DNA of 64,000 bases from QQVM01 sp035341855 (GCA_035341855.1 DAOQWA010000006.1:1-64000), one strand, 5' to 3'; shown: positions 43,442-53,040, numbered from the stretch's first letter. Program-made: numbers and translations. Notes: a model not told the origin generated them from the letters alone.

Positions 43442-44821
43442 ATGGTCATTGATGACGAAAAAGAACTTCTTGCCGAGCGACTTATCACAGGCAACCTTTA
43501 TAAGCTGAAGCAACTTTGTTTGAACATTCAGCCTGAAGAGTTGGCTGATCTTATTAATACCACCAAGGAGATAGATTTTAAAAAGGTATTCCAGATCCTG
43601 GAGCCTGAGAAGGCGATTAAAACTTTTGAAAATCTTGACTTTGACATACAAATTGAACTGCTTCAGTCATTCAGCATTGAGCAATTATCGAACACTCTCA
43701 ATCAGATATCTCCCGATGACCGAACAGCCTTATTTGAGAAATTACCTGAAGAATCACTCCAGAAATACCTTTCACTTCTAACTGTCGAAGAAAGGAAGAC
43801 TGCCAATCAGCTTTTACAATATCCTGAGGACAGTATAGGGCGATTGATGACACCCGATTACATCTCAGTGCAGGAGAACACCAATGTTCAGGAAGTCCTT
43901 GATTACATTCGCAAATTTGGGAAATCATCAGAGACTCTCAGTTTCATTTACGTCGTAGATCCGAAAGGTTTTTTGCTTGATGATATACGGTTAAATCAAT
44001 TGCTTCTCTCGCCTCTCGACAAACCTATCAGTGAGTTGATGGACCATCAGTATATCTCACTTGACGCAAGAGCTGACCAGGAATCTGCCATTGAAATGTT
44101 TAAACAGTCGAACCGGGAAGCATTGCCGGTGACTGATTTCAAAGGCCTCTTACTCGGTATCATCACCATCGATGACATGGTTGATGTCATCGAAGAAGAA
44201 GATACAGAGGACATACAAAAATTCGGTGGTACAGAAGCTTTAGATGAACCTTACCTGAAAGTATCATTTAGAGAGATGATCTCTGCTCGTGCAGGATGGC
44301 TTATCGTACTTTTCTTTGGAGAAATGCTCACCGCAAGTGCGATGAGTTATTTTAATGACGAACTTGAAAAAGCTGTTGTGCTGGCTTTGTTTGTCCCTCT
44401 GATTATTTCTTCCGGAGGTAATAGCGGCTCACAGGCTGCCACTCTTATCATCCGTGCCATGGCTTTGGGAGAAGTAACAATTTCTGACTGGTGGCGCGTG
44501 ATGCGCAGGGAGTTTATGAGTGGATTATTTTTAGGAAGCATACTGGGTGCTATTGGTTTCCTAAGAATTGCCGTTTGGACACTCTTTTCGGATTTTTACG
44601 GTCCGCACTGGATGCTAATTGCGTTGGTGGTAGGCATCACCCTCATAGGTGTTGTACTGTTTGGAACACTCAGCGGTTCACTCCTGCCCTTACTTCTAAA
44701 AAGAATTGGTGTTGACCCGGCAGTCTCCTCGGCACCTTTTATAGCTACCTTGGTAGACGTGACCGGTTTGATACTTTATTTTACTTTGGCATATTTTATT
44801 CTTGCCGGGACATTACTTTAA
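43442..44821 (+). CDS. mgtE: Magnesium transporter MgtE
   Basis: 459 aa. The N-terminal MgtE_N helical domain (about 20-130; ISPDDRTALFEKLPEE) is followed by paired CBS domains (about 135-260, ending ITIDDMVDVIEEEDTEDI). Five membrane helices follow (about 285-455) with the pore motif RAGWLIVLFFGEM and FVPLIISSGGNSGSQAATLI, diagnostic of the family. MgtE is a Mg2+-gated Mg2+ channel in which the CBS and N domains close the pore when cytosolic Mg2+ is high. No M-box-like leader was recognised. It is convergent with the alpha/beta hydrolase. Confidence 0.95.
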   Translation: MVIDDEKELLAERLITGNLYKLKQLCLNIQPEELADLINTTKEIDFKKVFQILEPEKAIKTFENLDFDIQIELLQSFSIEQLSNTLNQISPDDRTALFEKLPEESLQKYLSLLTVEERKTANQLLQYPEDSIGRLMTPDYISVQENTNVQEVLDYIRKFGKSSETLSFIYVVDPKGFLLDDIRLNQLLLSPLDKPISELMDHQYISLDARADQESAIEMFKQSNREALPVTDFKGLLLGIITIDDMVDVIEEEDTEDIQKFGGTEALDEPYLKVSFREMISARAGWLIVLFFGEMLTASAMSYFNDELEKAVVLALFVPLIISSGGNSGSQAATLIIRAMALGEVTISDWWRVMRREFMSGLFLGSILGAIGFLRIAVWTLFSDFYGPHWMLIALVVGITLIGVVLFGTLSGSLLPLLLKRIGVDPAVSSAPFIATLVDVTGLILYFTLAYFILAGTLL

Positions 44822-44864
44822 GGATCTGACCCCAGATAGATCATACAGCAAGCTAGAGCCAAGG

Positions 44865-45800
44865 CTAAAACTTCGAAAAGAATTTATTTATTGATTTAAG
44901 CAATTGTTCCGGCTGTTCAATAAAAGGAAAGTGTCCACAAGATTCAATTAAAATGTAATGAGATCTGCGAAGTGCACTGTGCAATTCTTCCAAAGCCAAT
45001 GGATGTACAACGTCTGCTTCAGCGCCAATTATCAGCGAAGGAATATTTAATTTTTTCAGATCAGAATGCAGATCGTAGTTAATAAGTGTTGTATCATTAT
45101 TTAATTGCCCGATCAACTTCACACTTTCAGGATAATTTTCTTGAAAATGTAAACTAAGTTCATTTACTTTTTCGGGATCATAAAAACTTGACCTGAAACT
45201 TAAACGATAAAATTCTGACATTGCTTCTGACTTGCGTTTCCTGAAATCATCGGTTTTCATTAGCTTACTAATTTTCTCAGTAGTTTCAGGATCATTTTTT
45301 TTTCGGATCATTGAAAAAGAAGAATCCCGCCAGGCTGATGATGCAGGGGTAGGATTTACCAGCAACAAGCTATTGACCTGATCCGGAAATCTGATCGCAT
45401 ATCGCATTGCTATCAAAGCGCCAAAAGAATGTCCAAAGACATTTATTTTATCTAATCCAAAGTGATTTCTGATCGCTTCAATATCCTGAAGATACCGGTC
45501 AATACTGATACTTTGGCTATCAACTTTCTCAACAGATCGACCACATCCCCTTTGATCGAAAAATATTAATTTGTAGTCCTTACTCAGAACTTGCATTTGA
45601 GGAATAAAATAACTGTGATCAAGTCCCGGTCCTCCATGCAATACCAACAATGGAGTCCCTTCTCCTATGACACGATAATAAAGAGATGCACCTTCAACTT
45701 GAACAAAACCATCCTTCTGAGGAATCTCTGCAATCGATGATGTTGTGTTTAGTAAACCTGAAAGTATGAATGACAAAACCAAGCTAACTTTGAGAAACAT
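44865..45800 (-). CDS. Exported alpha/beta hydrolase, proline-iminopeptidase-like
   Basis: 311 aa. A signal peptide is likely (about 1-24). The oxyanion-hole motif LHGGPGLDHSYF, nucleophile Ser125 in GHSFGA, acid Asp in GAEADVVHP and His in ESCGHFPFIEQP complete the triad. The HGGPG motif is characteristic of prolyl iminopeptidases and related peptidases. An exported location fits peptide scavenging in the periplasm or beyond. The exact specificity cannot be fixed from sequence alone. It stands alone, with the DUF1573 gene 64 bp upstream on the same strand. Confidence 0.85.
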   Translation of the reverse strand: MFLKVSLVLSFILSGLLNTTSSIAEIPQKDGFVQVEGASLYYRVIGEGTPLLVLHGGPGLDHSYFIPQMQVLSKDYKLIFFDQRGCGRSVEKVDSQSISIDRYLQDIEAIRNHFGLDKINVFGHSFGALIAMRYAIRFPDQVNSLLLVNPTPASSAWRDSSFSMIRKKNDPETTEKISKLMKTDDFRKRKSEAMSEFYRLSFRSSFYDPEKVNELSLHFQENYPESVKLIGQLNNDTTLINYDLHSDLKKLNIPSLIIGAEADVVHPLALEELHSALRRSHYILIESCGHFPFIEQPEQLLKSINKFFSKF

Positions 45801-45863
45801 GTGCTAAAGAAACCAATTTAAAACAAACAATACCTGATCACAGACCTAATATCTTTCAAAATA

Positions 45864-46649
45864 CTATTTCCAAACCGCACCCTGTATAGTAAGCTTTATC
45901 TCAGGTTTTACGGGATCATTTACAAATATGGTGACTTCATTGGAAATGTCACCTTCCTTACCGAATGAATCAAACTCCAGGCTGACAAAAGCACTGTCAC
46001 CCGGACTTATAAGTTGCTTTGAAAATTCGGATCTTACACACCCACAATTGGTTTTAGAATGGTGAATAAGCAGATCATGTTGACCATCATTGAAGAAAAC
46101 ATAATCATGAACAGCCTTTTCGCCTTGCTGTATCTTACCAAAATTAAATGAGCTTTCTGCTATTCTGACTTTCGCCGGTAGTAATGAATCAGATGAAGCG
46201 TTTGGAGGAAAATATTCCTTCATAGTAGCCGTGATATTCAAATTTTTCTCCGGTTGCTCGCGATCGTTTGTGTTGAGCATGATTCTGTCTAAGACAAATC
46301 CGAACTCCTTACGAAGTGATGCCGAATAAGAGACTATTATCAATGCCTGGGCATTAGATTCTACTTTTGCAGGTTGAATATCCAATTTCAAATAATCCGG
46401 TAATTTATTGGATATAGATAGAGATATTGGACCTTCGGAATTATTATAAACCTTGATCGTGTCTGTTATTTCTGCGTTATTGAGAATAGTTCCCAAATGC
46501 AACGTTGTTTCCGAAAACCTCAGGCCGCCGATCCTTTTTGGGAAATTATCTTCCAGTGTAGGTGCAGTATTCACCTGATTACTCTGGCCGCGGCTTTGCG
46601 TGCAGATACTTAAAATGAAAATTGTAAGGACTAATTTAAAACACTTCAT
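45864..46649 (-). CDS. DUF1573 exported protein with two repeat domains
   Basis: 261 aa. A signal peptide (cleavage near SRGQ, about residue 22) is followed by two DUF1573-like immunoglobulin-type domains (about 43-140 and 165-260). The second contains the family marker HHSKTNCGCVRSEFS and ends LTIQGAVWK. DUF1573 proteins are abundant exported proteins in Bacteroidota with unknown function. The Cys pair (CGC) could form a redox or metal site. A TAnnTTTG element overlaps the start region so closely that the message may be leaderless (46654). Confidence 0.85.
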   Translation of the reverse strand: MKCFKLVLTIFILSICTQSRGQSNQVNTAPTLEDNFPKRIGGLRFSETTLHLGTILNNAEITDTIKVYNNSEGPISLSISNKLPDYLKLDIQPAKVESNAQALIIVSYSASLRKEFGFVLDRIMLNTNDREQPEKNLNITATMKEYFPPNASSDSLLPAKVRIAESSFNFGKIQQGEKAVHDYVFFNDGQHDLLIHHSKTNCGCVRSEFSKQLISPGDSAFVSLEFDSFGKEGDISNEVTIFVNDPVKPEIKLTIQGAVWK

Positions 46650-46653
46650 AGTT

Positions 46654-46661
46654 CAAATGTA
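46654..46661 (-). promoter_or_regulatory. Promoter -7 element TACATTTG 4 nt before the DUF1573 start
   Basis: A perfect TAnnTTTG match on the minus strand, separated from the ATG by only four nucleotides (AACT). If used, transcription would begin at or next to the A of the start codon, giving a leaderless mRNA. Confidence 0.5.
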
Positions 46662-46667
46662 CTGATT

Positions 46668-48062
46668 TCAAGCGCTGGCTAAAGTATTTAGGGCAATTTT
46701 TTGAGCTAATTCTTCTAAAGAAAGTCCATCAAAGGTGCCGGAACTCATCATTAAGAATACATGACCTCTAGGATCCATGCTGAGAATATGATCTTTCAGC
46801 AAATTAGAATCCTGAAAAATTACAAGATCCTCTCTTCCAAAAGCTTTTCTCACCCGGTCTTCACTTAAAGGTTCCAGCTTCTTGTGTTCAATGGTCTTTG
46901 GATTAAAATACACAATTGCCATATCTGCTTTGTCCATGCTGGATTTGTATTCACTAAGGAATTTTTCGTTCAGACTACTGAAAGTATGCAGCTCCATACA
47001 AGCAATAAGTTGCTTGTCCGGAAATTGCATTCTCACTGCCTCAGTGGTAGCTTTTAACTTAGAGGGAGAGTGAGCAAAATCCTTGTAAACTGCAACCTGA
47101 TCATTTAAAGCCAAAACCTCCAATCGTCTGGCTGCACCTTTAAATTCTCCTATCGCCCGGAAGAACTGTTCATTTGAAATCCCAAGAAGTTGACAAATAT
47201 TCCGGGCCCCCTCAATATTCATGAGATTGTGGTCTCCAAAAACTTTGAGCGGCACTTTTGTACCATTATCTCTTAGTAGATTAGTTATTCCATTGACGAT
47301 TTCATGTTTGGGAATTGAGTATGCGATCGCGGAGGCCTTTATTGTTGAATTTTTTATCAATTTATTCACTTCATTGTCACCACTGCAATAAACTAAACTC
47401 CCCTCCGACGGAATAGCTTCTGCAAATATCCTGAATTGTTCAAGATAAGAATGATAAGTAGGAAAAACATTAACATGATCCCATGCGATACCGCTTATAA
47501 GTCCAATGTCAGCCTTATACAAATGAAACTTTGGTCTTGGATCGATGGGAGAAGAAAGATATTCATCCCCTTCAAGGACTATGATAGGCGCATCGGATAA
47601 TTGCACCATGGTATCAAAGCCATCAAGTTTGGCTCCGACCATAAAATCGAATGTAATGCCAAATTTTTTCAGAACAAACAAAACCATAGAAGTGATGGTT
47701 GTTTTACCATGACTTCCTCCAATGACCACACGTAGCTTATCTTTTGAATGTTCGTATAAATATTCAGGATAGGAATAAATATTCAGACCAAGCTCTTGAG
47801 CTCTAATTAATTCAGGATTATCCTTTCTTGCATGCATCCCAAGAACCACTGCATCGAGGTCTTCATGAATCTTTTCAGGATACCAGCCTACTTTATCAGG
47901 AAGTAATCCCGACATCCTTAGTCTCGAAAGTGAAGGTTCAGCGATCTCGTCATCAGAACCTGTGACAATATCACCATTTTGTGATAATGCCAAGGCGATA
48001 TTATGCATTGCCGCTCCTCCAATTGCAATGAAATGAACTCTTTTACTTGAAGTCTTGCTCAT
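46668..48062 (-). CDS. mpl: UDP-N-acetylmuramate:L-Ala-gamma-D-Glu-meso-DAP ligase
   Basis: 464 aa from the ATG at 48062; the frame stays open a further 25 codons but without an expected N-terminal sequence. The Mur ligase order is clear: N-terminal Rossmann IAIGGAAMHNIALAL, ATP-binding GGSHGKTTITSMV (about residues 113-125), then the central DEYLSS and C-terminal KDFAHSPSKLKATTEAVR. Mpl joins recycled tripeptide from cell-wall turnover to UDP-MurNAc, bypassing de novo synthesis. The 'HSPSKLKAT' segment is an Mpl hallmark. It fits the window's other peptidoglycan genes (amidase, dapA). Confidence 0.92.
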   Translation of the reverse strand: MSKTSSKRVHFIAIGGAAMHNIALALSQNGDIVTGSDDEIAEPSLSRLRMSGLLPDKVGWYPEKIHEDLDAVVLGMHARKDNPELIRAQELGLNIYSYPEYLYEHSKDKLRVVIGGSHGKTTITSMVLFVLKKFGITFDFMVGAKLDGFDTMVQLSDAPIIVLEGDEYLSSPIDPRPKFHLYKADIGLISGIAWDHVNVFPTYHSYLEQFRIFAEAIPSEGSLVYCSGDNEVNKLIKNSTIKASAIAYSIPKHEIVNGITNLLRDNGTKVPLKVFGDHNLMNIEGARNICQLLGISNEQFFRAIGEFKGAARRLEVLALNDQVAVYKDFAHSPSKLKATTEAVRMQFPDKQLIACMELHTFSSLNEKFLSEYKSSMDKADMAIVYFNPKTIEHKKLEPLSEDRVRKAFGREDLVIFQDSNLLKDHILSMDPRGHVFLMMSSGTFDGLSLEELAQKIALNTLASA

Positions 48063-48068
48063 ATTTAC

Positions 48069-48076
48069 CGAAGATA
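48069..48076 (-). promoter_or_regulatory. Promoter-like element TATCTTCG for mpl
   Basis: One mismatch from TAnnTTTG, six nucleotides before the ATG at 48062, so any transcript would have almost no leader. The same T-to-C variant (TACCTTCG) precedes surE. Confidence 0.4.
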
Positions 48077-48243
48077 CTATAAGTGCAGACTTCAGAATAC
48101 AAATCAATGCTTCCAATTTCCACACAATTACTAACATTACAATTTAAAAAAAGGCCATTTAGAAAGAAGGTGATTAGTCAAATAGAAATATTCTGTTGAT
48201 TATTGATTCAAATTCGTTAATTTGCTAGACAACTACATAAAAT

Positions 48244-49083
48244 ATGAAATTATATAGTATTGAAACAGGATTTTTTAAGCTTGACGGAGGGGCCATGTTT
48301 GGTGTGGTACCGAAGTCTATTTGGAACAAGTTAAATCCGGCCGATGAAAATAATATGTGTAATTGGGCCATGCGTTGTCTGCTGGTTGAACATGGCGACA
48401 GACTTGTACTGATCGATAATGGAATTGGAGACAAGCAAAGTGAAAAATTTTTCTCCTATTATTATCTGAATGGAGATCAGACTCTGGACAAGTCACTGGA
48501 AAAACATGGATTCAGTCGGGAAGATATCACAGATGTATTTCTCACTCATCTCCATTTTGACCACTGTGGAGGAAGCGTGAAATGGAATTCATCTCATGAT
48601 GGTTTTGAATTATGCTTCCCTAAGGCAAATTACTGGAGCAATGAAAATCATTGGCAGTGGGCTACTCACCCCAATGCCAGAGAAAAAGCAAGTTTTCTAA
48701 AGGAGAATCTGAGTCCCATTCAAGAAAGTGGTCATCTACGATTTTTAAAACAAGGAGAAGACCTTTTCGAAGGCTTCCAGATTCTTTATGTGAATGGCCA
48801 TACAGAAGCTATGATGTTGCCTATGATATCATACAAAGACCGGAAATTAGTGTTTTGTGCTGACCTGATCCCTTCTACCGGACATGTTCCTCTACCCTAT
48901 GTAATGGCATATGATACGAGACCCTTATTAACACTTGAAGAAAAAAGTGATTTTTTGAATAAAGCCGTAAACGAAAAGCTCATACTCTTTTTCGAGCATG
49001 ACCCAAATGTGGAATGTGCCCTACTCGCACAAACTGAAAAAGGTATCAAGCTGGATAGAACATTCCCTTTAACTGAGATCTAA
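48244..49083 (+). CDS. MBL-fold metallo-hydrolase
   Basis: 279 aa. The metallo-beta-lactamase metal motif is HLHFDHCGG (about residues 101-109, HxHxDH), with a later His in VNGHTEAMM and Asp in FCADLIPS, and His in FEHDPN. This is the common hydrolase branch (related to AHL lactonases and other quorum or lactone hydrolases). The specific substrate cannot be stated; an AiiA-type lactonase is possible but not shown. It is divergent from mpl. The upstream region has no clear TAnnTTTG match. Confidence 0.85.
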   Translation: MKLYSIETGFFKLDGGAMFGVVPKSIWNKLNPADENNMCNWAMRCLLVEHGDRLVLIDNGIGDKQSEKFFSYYYLNGDQTLDKSLEKHGFSREDITDVFLTHLHFDHCGGSVKWNSSHDGFELCFPKANYWSNENHWQWATHPNAREKASFLKENLSPIQESGHLRFLKQGEDLFEGFQILYVNGHTEAMMLPMISYKDRKLVFCADLIPSTGHVPLPYVMAYDTRPLLTLEEKSDFLNKAVNEKLILFFEHDPNVECALLAQTEKGIKLDRTFPLTEI

Positions 49084-49107
49084 ATGCTTCAACAGATTTG
49101 CTAAACA

Positions 49108-51222
49108 TCATTCCATGTTTATCCTGAAAGCTCCGGTTTTTGAGATATCAATGAAGTTGATAGACTTCTGATCACAATATTTTTTCCATTCCCGTATTCT
49201 CCAGGCAGCATTGCTGGCATCAGCGATTACGTTTTTACAGTTAATGCCGGCTAAGAATTCGCTAATGTCAAATTTTGGATTTCCGTTGACAATTACATAA
49301 TCTATATATGTTGAGGTAGGCTTAGTTATTTGATCTGCTGCAGACAAAAAATAAAATCGTTGACCATTGAATTCGACAAAAGGTAATTTCATCAATACTC
49401 CATCCAAGGACCGGGCTATAGAATCCCTATTCAACAATGAAACAATATTTTCCACCTTGATAGCTCTTTCCAAAAAATAACCTTCTGATACCCTCATTCT
49501 CAATTTTGTATCAGCACTCATCAAGCTATCACAAAAAGAAATTACTCTTTGTCCTTTGAAAAACTGAACATAGCTATGACGATAGCTATGCCCGACAAGA
49601 ACGAATTTTTGATACATAGTATTCCAGCTTCTATAAATATGAAAACAAAAGACAATAGAGAACACGGCAGAAGCGTAAACTAAATATAAAGATCGCTTCA
49701 TGAGAAGAAACAGTGAAAAAAGAAAAATGCCAATATAAAGGAGTATCATGGCTTCCAGTGAAAAGTATATACCATTTGTGCTTGAACCCGGCAATTCCCC
49801 TAAAAACATAACCGATTCATTAAGAAAATGAATCATCATACTTAGTAATTTACCAAGAGATATAGCCAAAGGTGGGCACCAACTTAGGAACAACACAATT
49901 ATTCCACCAAAAATAGTAAGCGTTCCGAGTGGTATGACGATTAAATTAGAAATTAGAAAGTAATTGGGAAAACGATGAAAATAATATATGCTCAATGGAA
50001 AAGTTGCAACCTGAGCTACTATAGAGACTGCGACAATACTCCATACCCTGGTACCAAGCCATGAGCGGGGAGTGAAAATATTGCTGAGAGGTTTATATAA
50101 AAAAAGTATACCCATCACAGCAAAGAATGAAAGCTGAAATCCTGCTGAAAATATGAGTGAAGGACTAAAAACAAGGAACAAAGCAATCGCAGACGCTGCA
50201 AGAATATTCATTGCATTAGCATTTCGCCGGAGTCCGGTTCCGACAACCAGAAATGACAACATCATTGCAGCTCTTAACACGGAAGGTGACAGTCCTGTGA
50301 GCATAGCATAAAACCACAAACAAATTATTAGAAAGGTCATCTTAAAAAGATTTAGTCTCCTACTCTTCCCGGGAAACCTTAGCAAGAGGCAAAGTGCTCC
50401 ATATATCAATCCAACATGCATACCCGATACCGCAAGAATATGCATTACACCGGCAGTTGAATAACTGTTTCTCAGCTCCGGATCGATCTCATCATCCTGG
50501 CCCAGGATCAAAGCAGATAAGACAGCTTCCTCTTGCCCAAGGATTCCTGCATCCCGTATGGCATTCAAGAGATAATTTCTCCAGGTAATTGCTAAAGCCA
50601 ATAAAGTATTTCCTTTGTTCTTCCCGACAATTAAATAATCATCATGCATAAGAAATACCTGATGATATATTTCCCTTCTATTCAACCATTTTTGGAAATC
50701 AAAGGTCCCGGGATTTAATGGCGGACTTAGTTTTAAAGGTATCTTTCTTAGAATCAGCAGATCACCGTAATTTGGTTTAACGATAAGTGAGTCAATGCGC
50801 AAATAGATCAATAATTTGCCCTTAGTGTTATGCCATGAATTTCCTTGTTTTACTTCTTTAACTATTGCTTCGAATCGAATATTTTTCCCCTTTACAATTG
50901 GTGCTTCATTAACGATACAGGTTAGTAGCGAGTCTGTTTTCAGTTTTGAAAAATGATCAGGGTAGTTAATCTCTTTTTGAAGAGATGTCAGTAAAAGACC
51001 GGAGATCAGGACAGGCAAATGGATGAAACTTCCAATTAGCCAACGCAATGAATAATGATACTTTGATGGAATAATCAACCTGTTGATATATAAAAGCAGT
51101 AACAGGAAAACTAAAAATAATAAAGAGGAAGAAATATCAATATCAACAAAAGTTGAAAGGAGTATTCCTGTTAAAAAAGCCGGAACAAAACGAATAATTC
51201 CGGCAAATGAAGTTGAACTCAT
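49108..51222 (-). CDS. comEC: ComEC/Rec2 family DNA-uptake membrane channel
   Basis: 704 aa. The N-terminal helices and the DUF4131-like domain are followed by the competence domain with the family signature SYSTAGVMHILAVSGMHVGL and further helices (about 260-520). A C-terminal soluble domain follows (about 545-704). This domain corresponds to the metallo-beta-lactamase part but has no HxHxDH motif, so it is likely inactive. ComEC transports single-stranded DNA across the inner membrane during natural transformation. Other competence genes are not in the window. It is last in the minus run with lpxB and surE. Confidence 0.88.
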   Translation of the reverse strand: MSSTSFAGIIRFVPAFLTGILLSTFVDIDISSSLLFLVFLLLLLYINRLIIPSKYHYSLRWLIGSFIHLPVLISGLLLTSLQKEINYPDHFSKLKTDSLLTCIVNEAPIVKGKNIRFEAIVKEVKQGNSWHNTKGKLLIYLRIDSLIVKPNYGDLLILRKIPLKLSPPLNPGTFDFQKWLNRREIYHQVFLMHDDYLIVGKNKGNTLLALAITWRNYLLNAIRDAGILGQEEAVLSALILGQDDEIDPELRNSYSTAGVMHILAVSGMHVGLIYGALCLLLRFPGKSRRLNLFKMTFLIICLWFYAMLTGLSPSVLRAAMMLSFLVVGTGLRRNANAMNILAASAIALFLVFSPSLIFSAGFQLSFFAVMGILFLYKPLSNIFTPRSWLGTRVWSIVAVSIVAQVATFPLSIYYFHRFPNYFLISNLIVIPLGTLTIFGGIIVLFLSWCPPLAISLGKLLSMMIHFLNESVMFLGELPGSSTNGIYFSLEAMILLYIGIFLFSLFLLMKRSLYLVYASAVFSIVFCFHIYRSWNTMYQKFVLVGHSYRHSYVQFFKGQRVISFCDSLMSADTKLRMRVSEGYFLERAIKVENIVSLLNRDSIARSLDGVLMKLPFVEFNGQRFYFLSAADQITKPTSTYIDYVIVNGNPKFDISEFLAGINCKNVIADASNAAWRIREWKKYCDQKSINFIDISKTGAFRINME

Positions 51223-51316
51223 GAGCCGAAAGGTAAGCGGCTCAGAATAGAAATTAGTTTATTTTATAAAACACAGCTTATAAAACACATTTAATATTAG
51301 AAAAATGGAGACCGGA

Positions 51317-52441
51317 CTATAAAGATTTATTCAAATACGAAAACATTAATTCAGCCGTCTGTTTCGAAGCTCCGCTTCCCCCTAGTTTATCGATAAGTTC
51401 CTTATAGTCCTCAAGCATTTTATTTCTCTTATCGGTTTCCAAAATGGCTCTTAATTCTTTTTCAATATTTTTTGGATTCAACTTGTCCTGTATTAGTTCC
51501 GTAACAACAAGTCGATCCATGATCAGGTTTACAAGTGAGATGAATTTAACTTTTATCAGACTTCGGGCAATAGTATAAGAAATTCTTCCACCTTTGTAAC
51601 AGACGACTTCAGGAATTTGAAGCAACGCAGTTTCGAGGGTAGCCGTACCGGAAGTTACTAATGCTGCTGAGGAATGAGAAAGCAATTCGTAGGTGACATT
51701 ACTGATAACCGGAATATTAGGATCACCGGTAATTGTTTTGTAGAATTCAGCAGGTAAAGAGGGAGCTCCGGCAATAACGAATTGAAACTCCGGAAACGAT
51801 TTACGAACTGACAACATCAGAGGAAGCATTACGCTTATCTCTTGTTTTCGACTGCCCGGTAGCAATGCGATAATTTCCTTTTCCGATAAACTATATTTTC
51901 TTCGAAAGTCATCAGCTGAGGCAAAGGAGTCTTTCTTTTGCTCAAGAGAATCCAGTAAAGGATGTCCTACGAAGTCAACATTCATCCCGAAGCGGGAATA
52001 AAATTCTTTTTCGAAAGGCAGAATGACGAACATTCTTTCAACATACTTTTTAATTTTATGCACTCTGCTTTGCTTCCATGCCCATATCTGAGGAGATATA
52101 TAGTAGAACACTCTGATTCCGTTAAGCTGAGCAAATTCTGCAATACGCAGGTTGAAGCCGGGATAATCAATGAGTATCAGGACATCAGGCTTATATTCAC
52201 CAATATCTTTTTTACAAAACGCGATGTTGCCAAGAATAGTTCTCAAATTTTGTATCACTTCCGTGAAGCCCATAAATGCAAGATCACGATAGTGTTTTAC
52301 AAGTTTAGCACCTGCCGACTCCATCAAATCTCCACCCCAGGCACGAAACTCAGCCTTTGGATCGAGTTTTTGCAGCTCTTTCATGAGATTTGCACCATGC
52401 AGATCTCCGGAAGCTTCGCCTGCTATAACATAGTACTTCAT
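51317..52441 (-). CDS. lpxB: Lipid-A-disaccharide synthase
   Basis: 374 aa from the ATG at 52441. The N-terminal motif YYVIAGEASGDLHGANLM is diagnostic, and central motifs LIDYPGFNLRIAEFA and ALLPGSRKQEI are standard for GT19 LpxB. The enzyme condenses UDP-diacylglucosamine with lipid X to form lipid A disaccharide, in step with LptD at 34.8-37.4 kb. Its start overlaps the preceding gene's stop by one base (TGATG), implying translational coupling. It forms part of the surE-lpxB run, an arrangement common in Bacteroidota. Confidence 0.95.
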   Translation of the reverse strand: MKYYVIAGEASGDLHGANLMKELQKLDPKAEFRAWGGDLMESAGAKLVKHYRDLAFMGFTEVIQNLRTILGNIAFCKKDIGEYKPDVLILIDYPGFNLRIAEFAQLNGIRVFYYISPQIWAWKQSRVHKIKKYVERMFVILPFEKEFYSRFGMNVDFVGHPLLDSLEQKKDSFASADDFRRKYSLSEKEIIALLPGSRKQEISVMLPLMLSVRKSFPEFQFVIAGAPSLPAEFYKTITGDPNIPVISNVTYELLSHSSAALVTSGTATLETALLQIPEVVCYKGGRISYTIARSLIKVKFISLVNLIMDRLVVTELIQDKLNPKNIEKELRAILETDKRNKMLEDYKELIDKLGGSGASKQTAELMFSYLNKSL

Positions 52442-52734
52442 CAGATGAATATTATTCCTGCAACGATCATGGCGTAAATTAATGTCGCACCGATTACACC
52501 ATATGCGGAACGCTCTTTGCCTGACCAAAGGAAAAGAAAGAAAACAAGAAGGTTCGGAATTACAGACAAACTTATTACATGTGAAAGCACATTTCTTGCT
52601 TGAAATCTATCAAGGATCTCAAGAATTAATTCTTCAGGTCGAAATATAATAACATAAAGCAGAAAAGAAAGTACCGGTGTTATTGTTCCAACAATAATTC
52701 CTGTCAACATTGTATTAGTATAGGTTTTTGGCAT
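52441..52734 (-). CDS. Small membrane protein (97 aa) coupled to lpxB
   Basis: 97 aa; no named family recognised. Three predicted membrane helices (about 8-30, 48-70, 77-96). The conserved-looking loop FRPEELILEILDRFQARN between helices 1 and 2 is the only polar part. Its stop overlaps the lpxB start, and a 6-bp gap separates it from the other small membrane protein upstream. The tight spacing with surE and lpxB suggests a role in the same pathway, perhaps at the membrane near lipid A synthesis, but that is position-based only. Confidence 0.65.
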   Translation of the reverse strand: MPKTYTNTMLTGIIVGTITPVLSFLLYVIIFRPEELILEILDRFQARNVLSHVISLSVIPNLLVFFLFLWSGKERSAYGVIGATLIYAMIVAGIIFI

Positions 52735-52740
52735 AAGAGA

Positions 52741-53040
52741 TTAATGTTTCAGATCAAAGTTATAGAAAACATATAAAAAAGTTGAAACAACGGTGACGAA
52801 CAACATGCCTTTGGCTGTTTTTTCTCTATTAAAACGAAGCAATAAAAATCGAAAACAGATTAGGTTTAAAGTTACGGCAATAAGCTCTGATCTTGGGGAA
52901 CCGAAAGCATAGGGATCCTGGATTGTTTCAACAATGAACAATCTAATTTGAGAAACTATTAGATAGAATATATACAAAAGACCCGCCCCTGAGAAAAAAC
53001 CAAGAAGAAATGAATCTTTAGTCCAGCTATTCAAGCTCAT
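52741..53040 (-). CDS. Small membrane protein (99 aa) after surE
   Basis: 99 aa; family not recognised. Three hydrophobic segments (about 10-33, 51-68 and 76-93). Basic loops (RFNREKTAKG) suggest cytoplasmic positions. Its start overlaps the surE stop region by 14 bp, and its stop lies 6 bp before the next small membrane gene, so both small genes are embedded in the surE-lpxB operon. The role is unknown; it may pair with the 97-aa protein. Confidence 0.6.
   Translation of the reverse strand: MSLNSWTKDSFLLGFFSGAGLLYIFYLIVSQIRLFIVETIQDPYAFGSPRSELIAVTLNLICFRFLLLRFNREKTAKGMLFVTVVSTFLYVFYNFDLKH

Noticed and set aside
49108..49600. An active metallo-beta-lactamase domain in the ComEC C-terminus
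   Set aside because: The HxHxDH motif is absent, so catalytic activity is not claimed.
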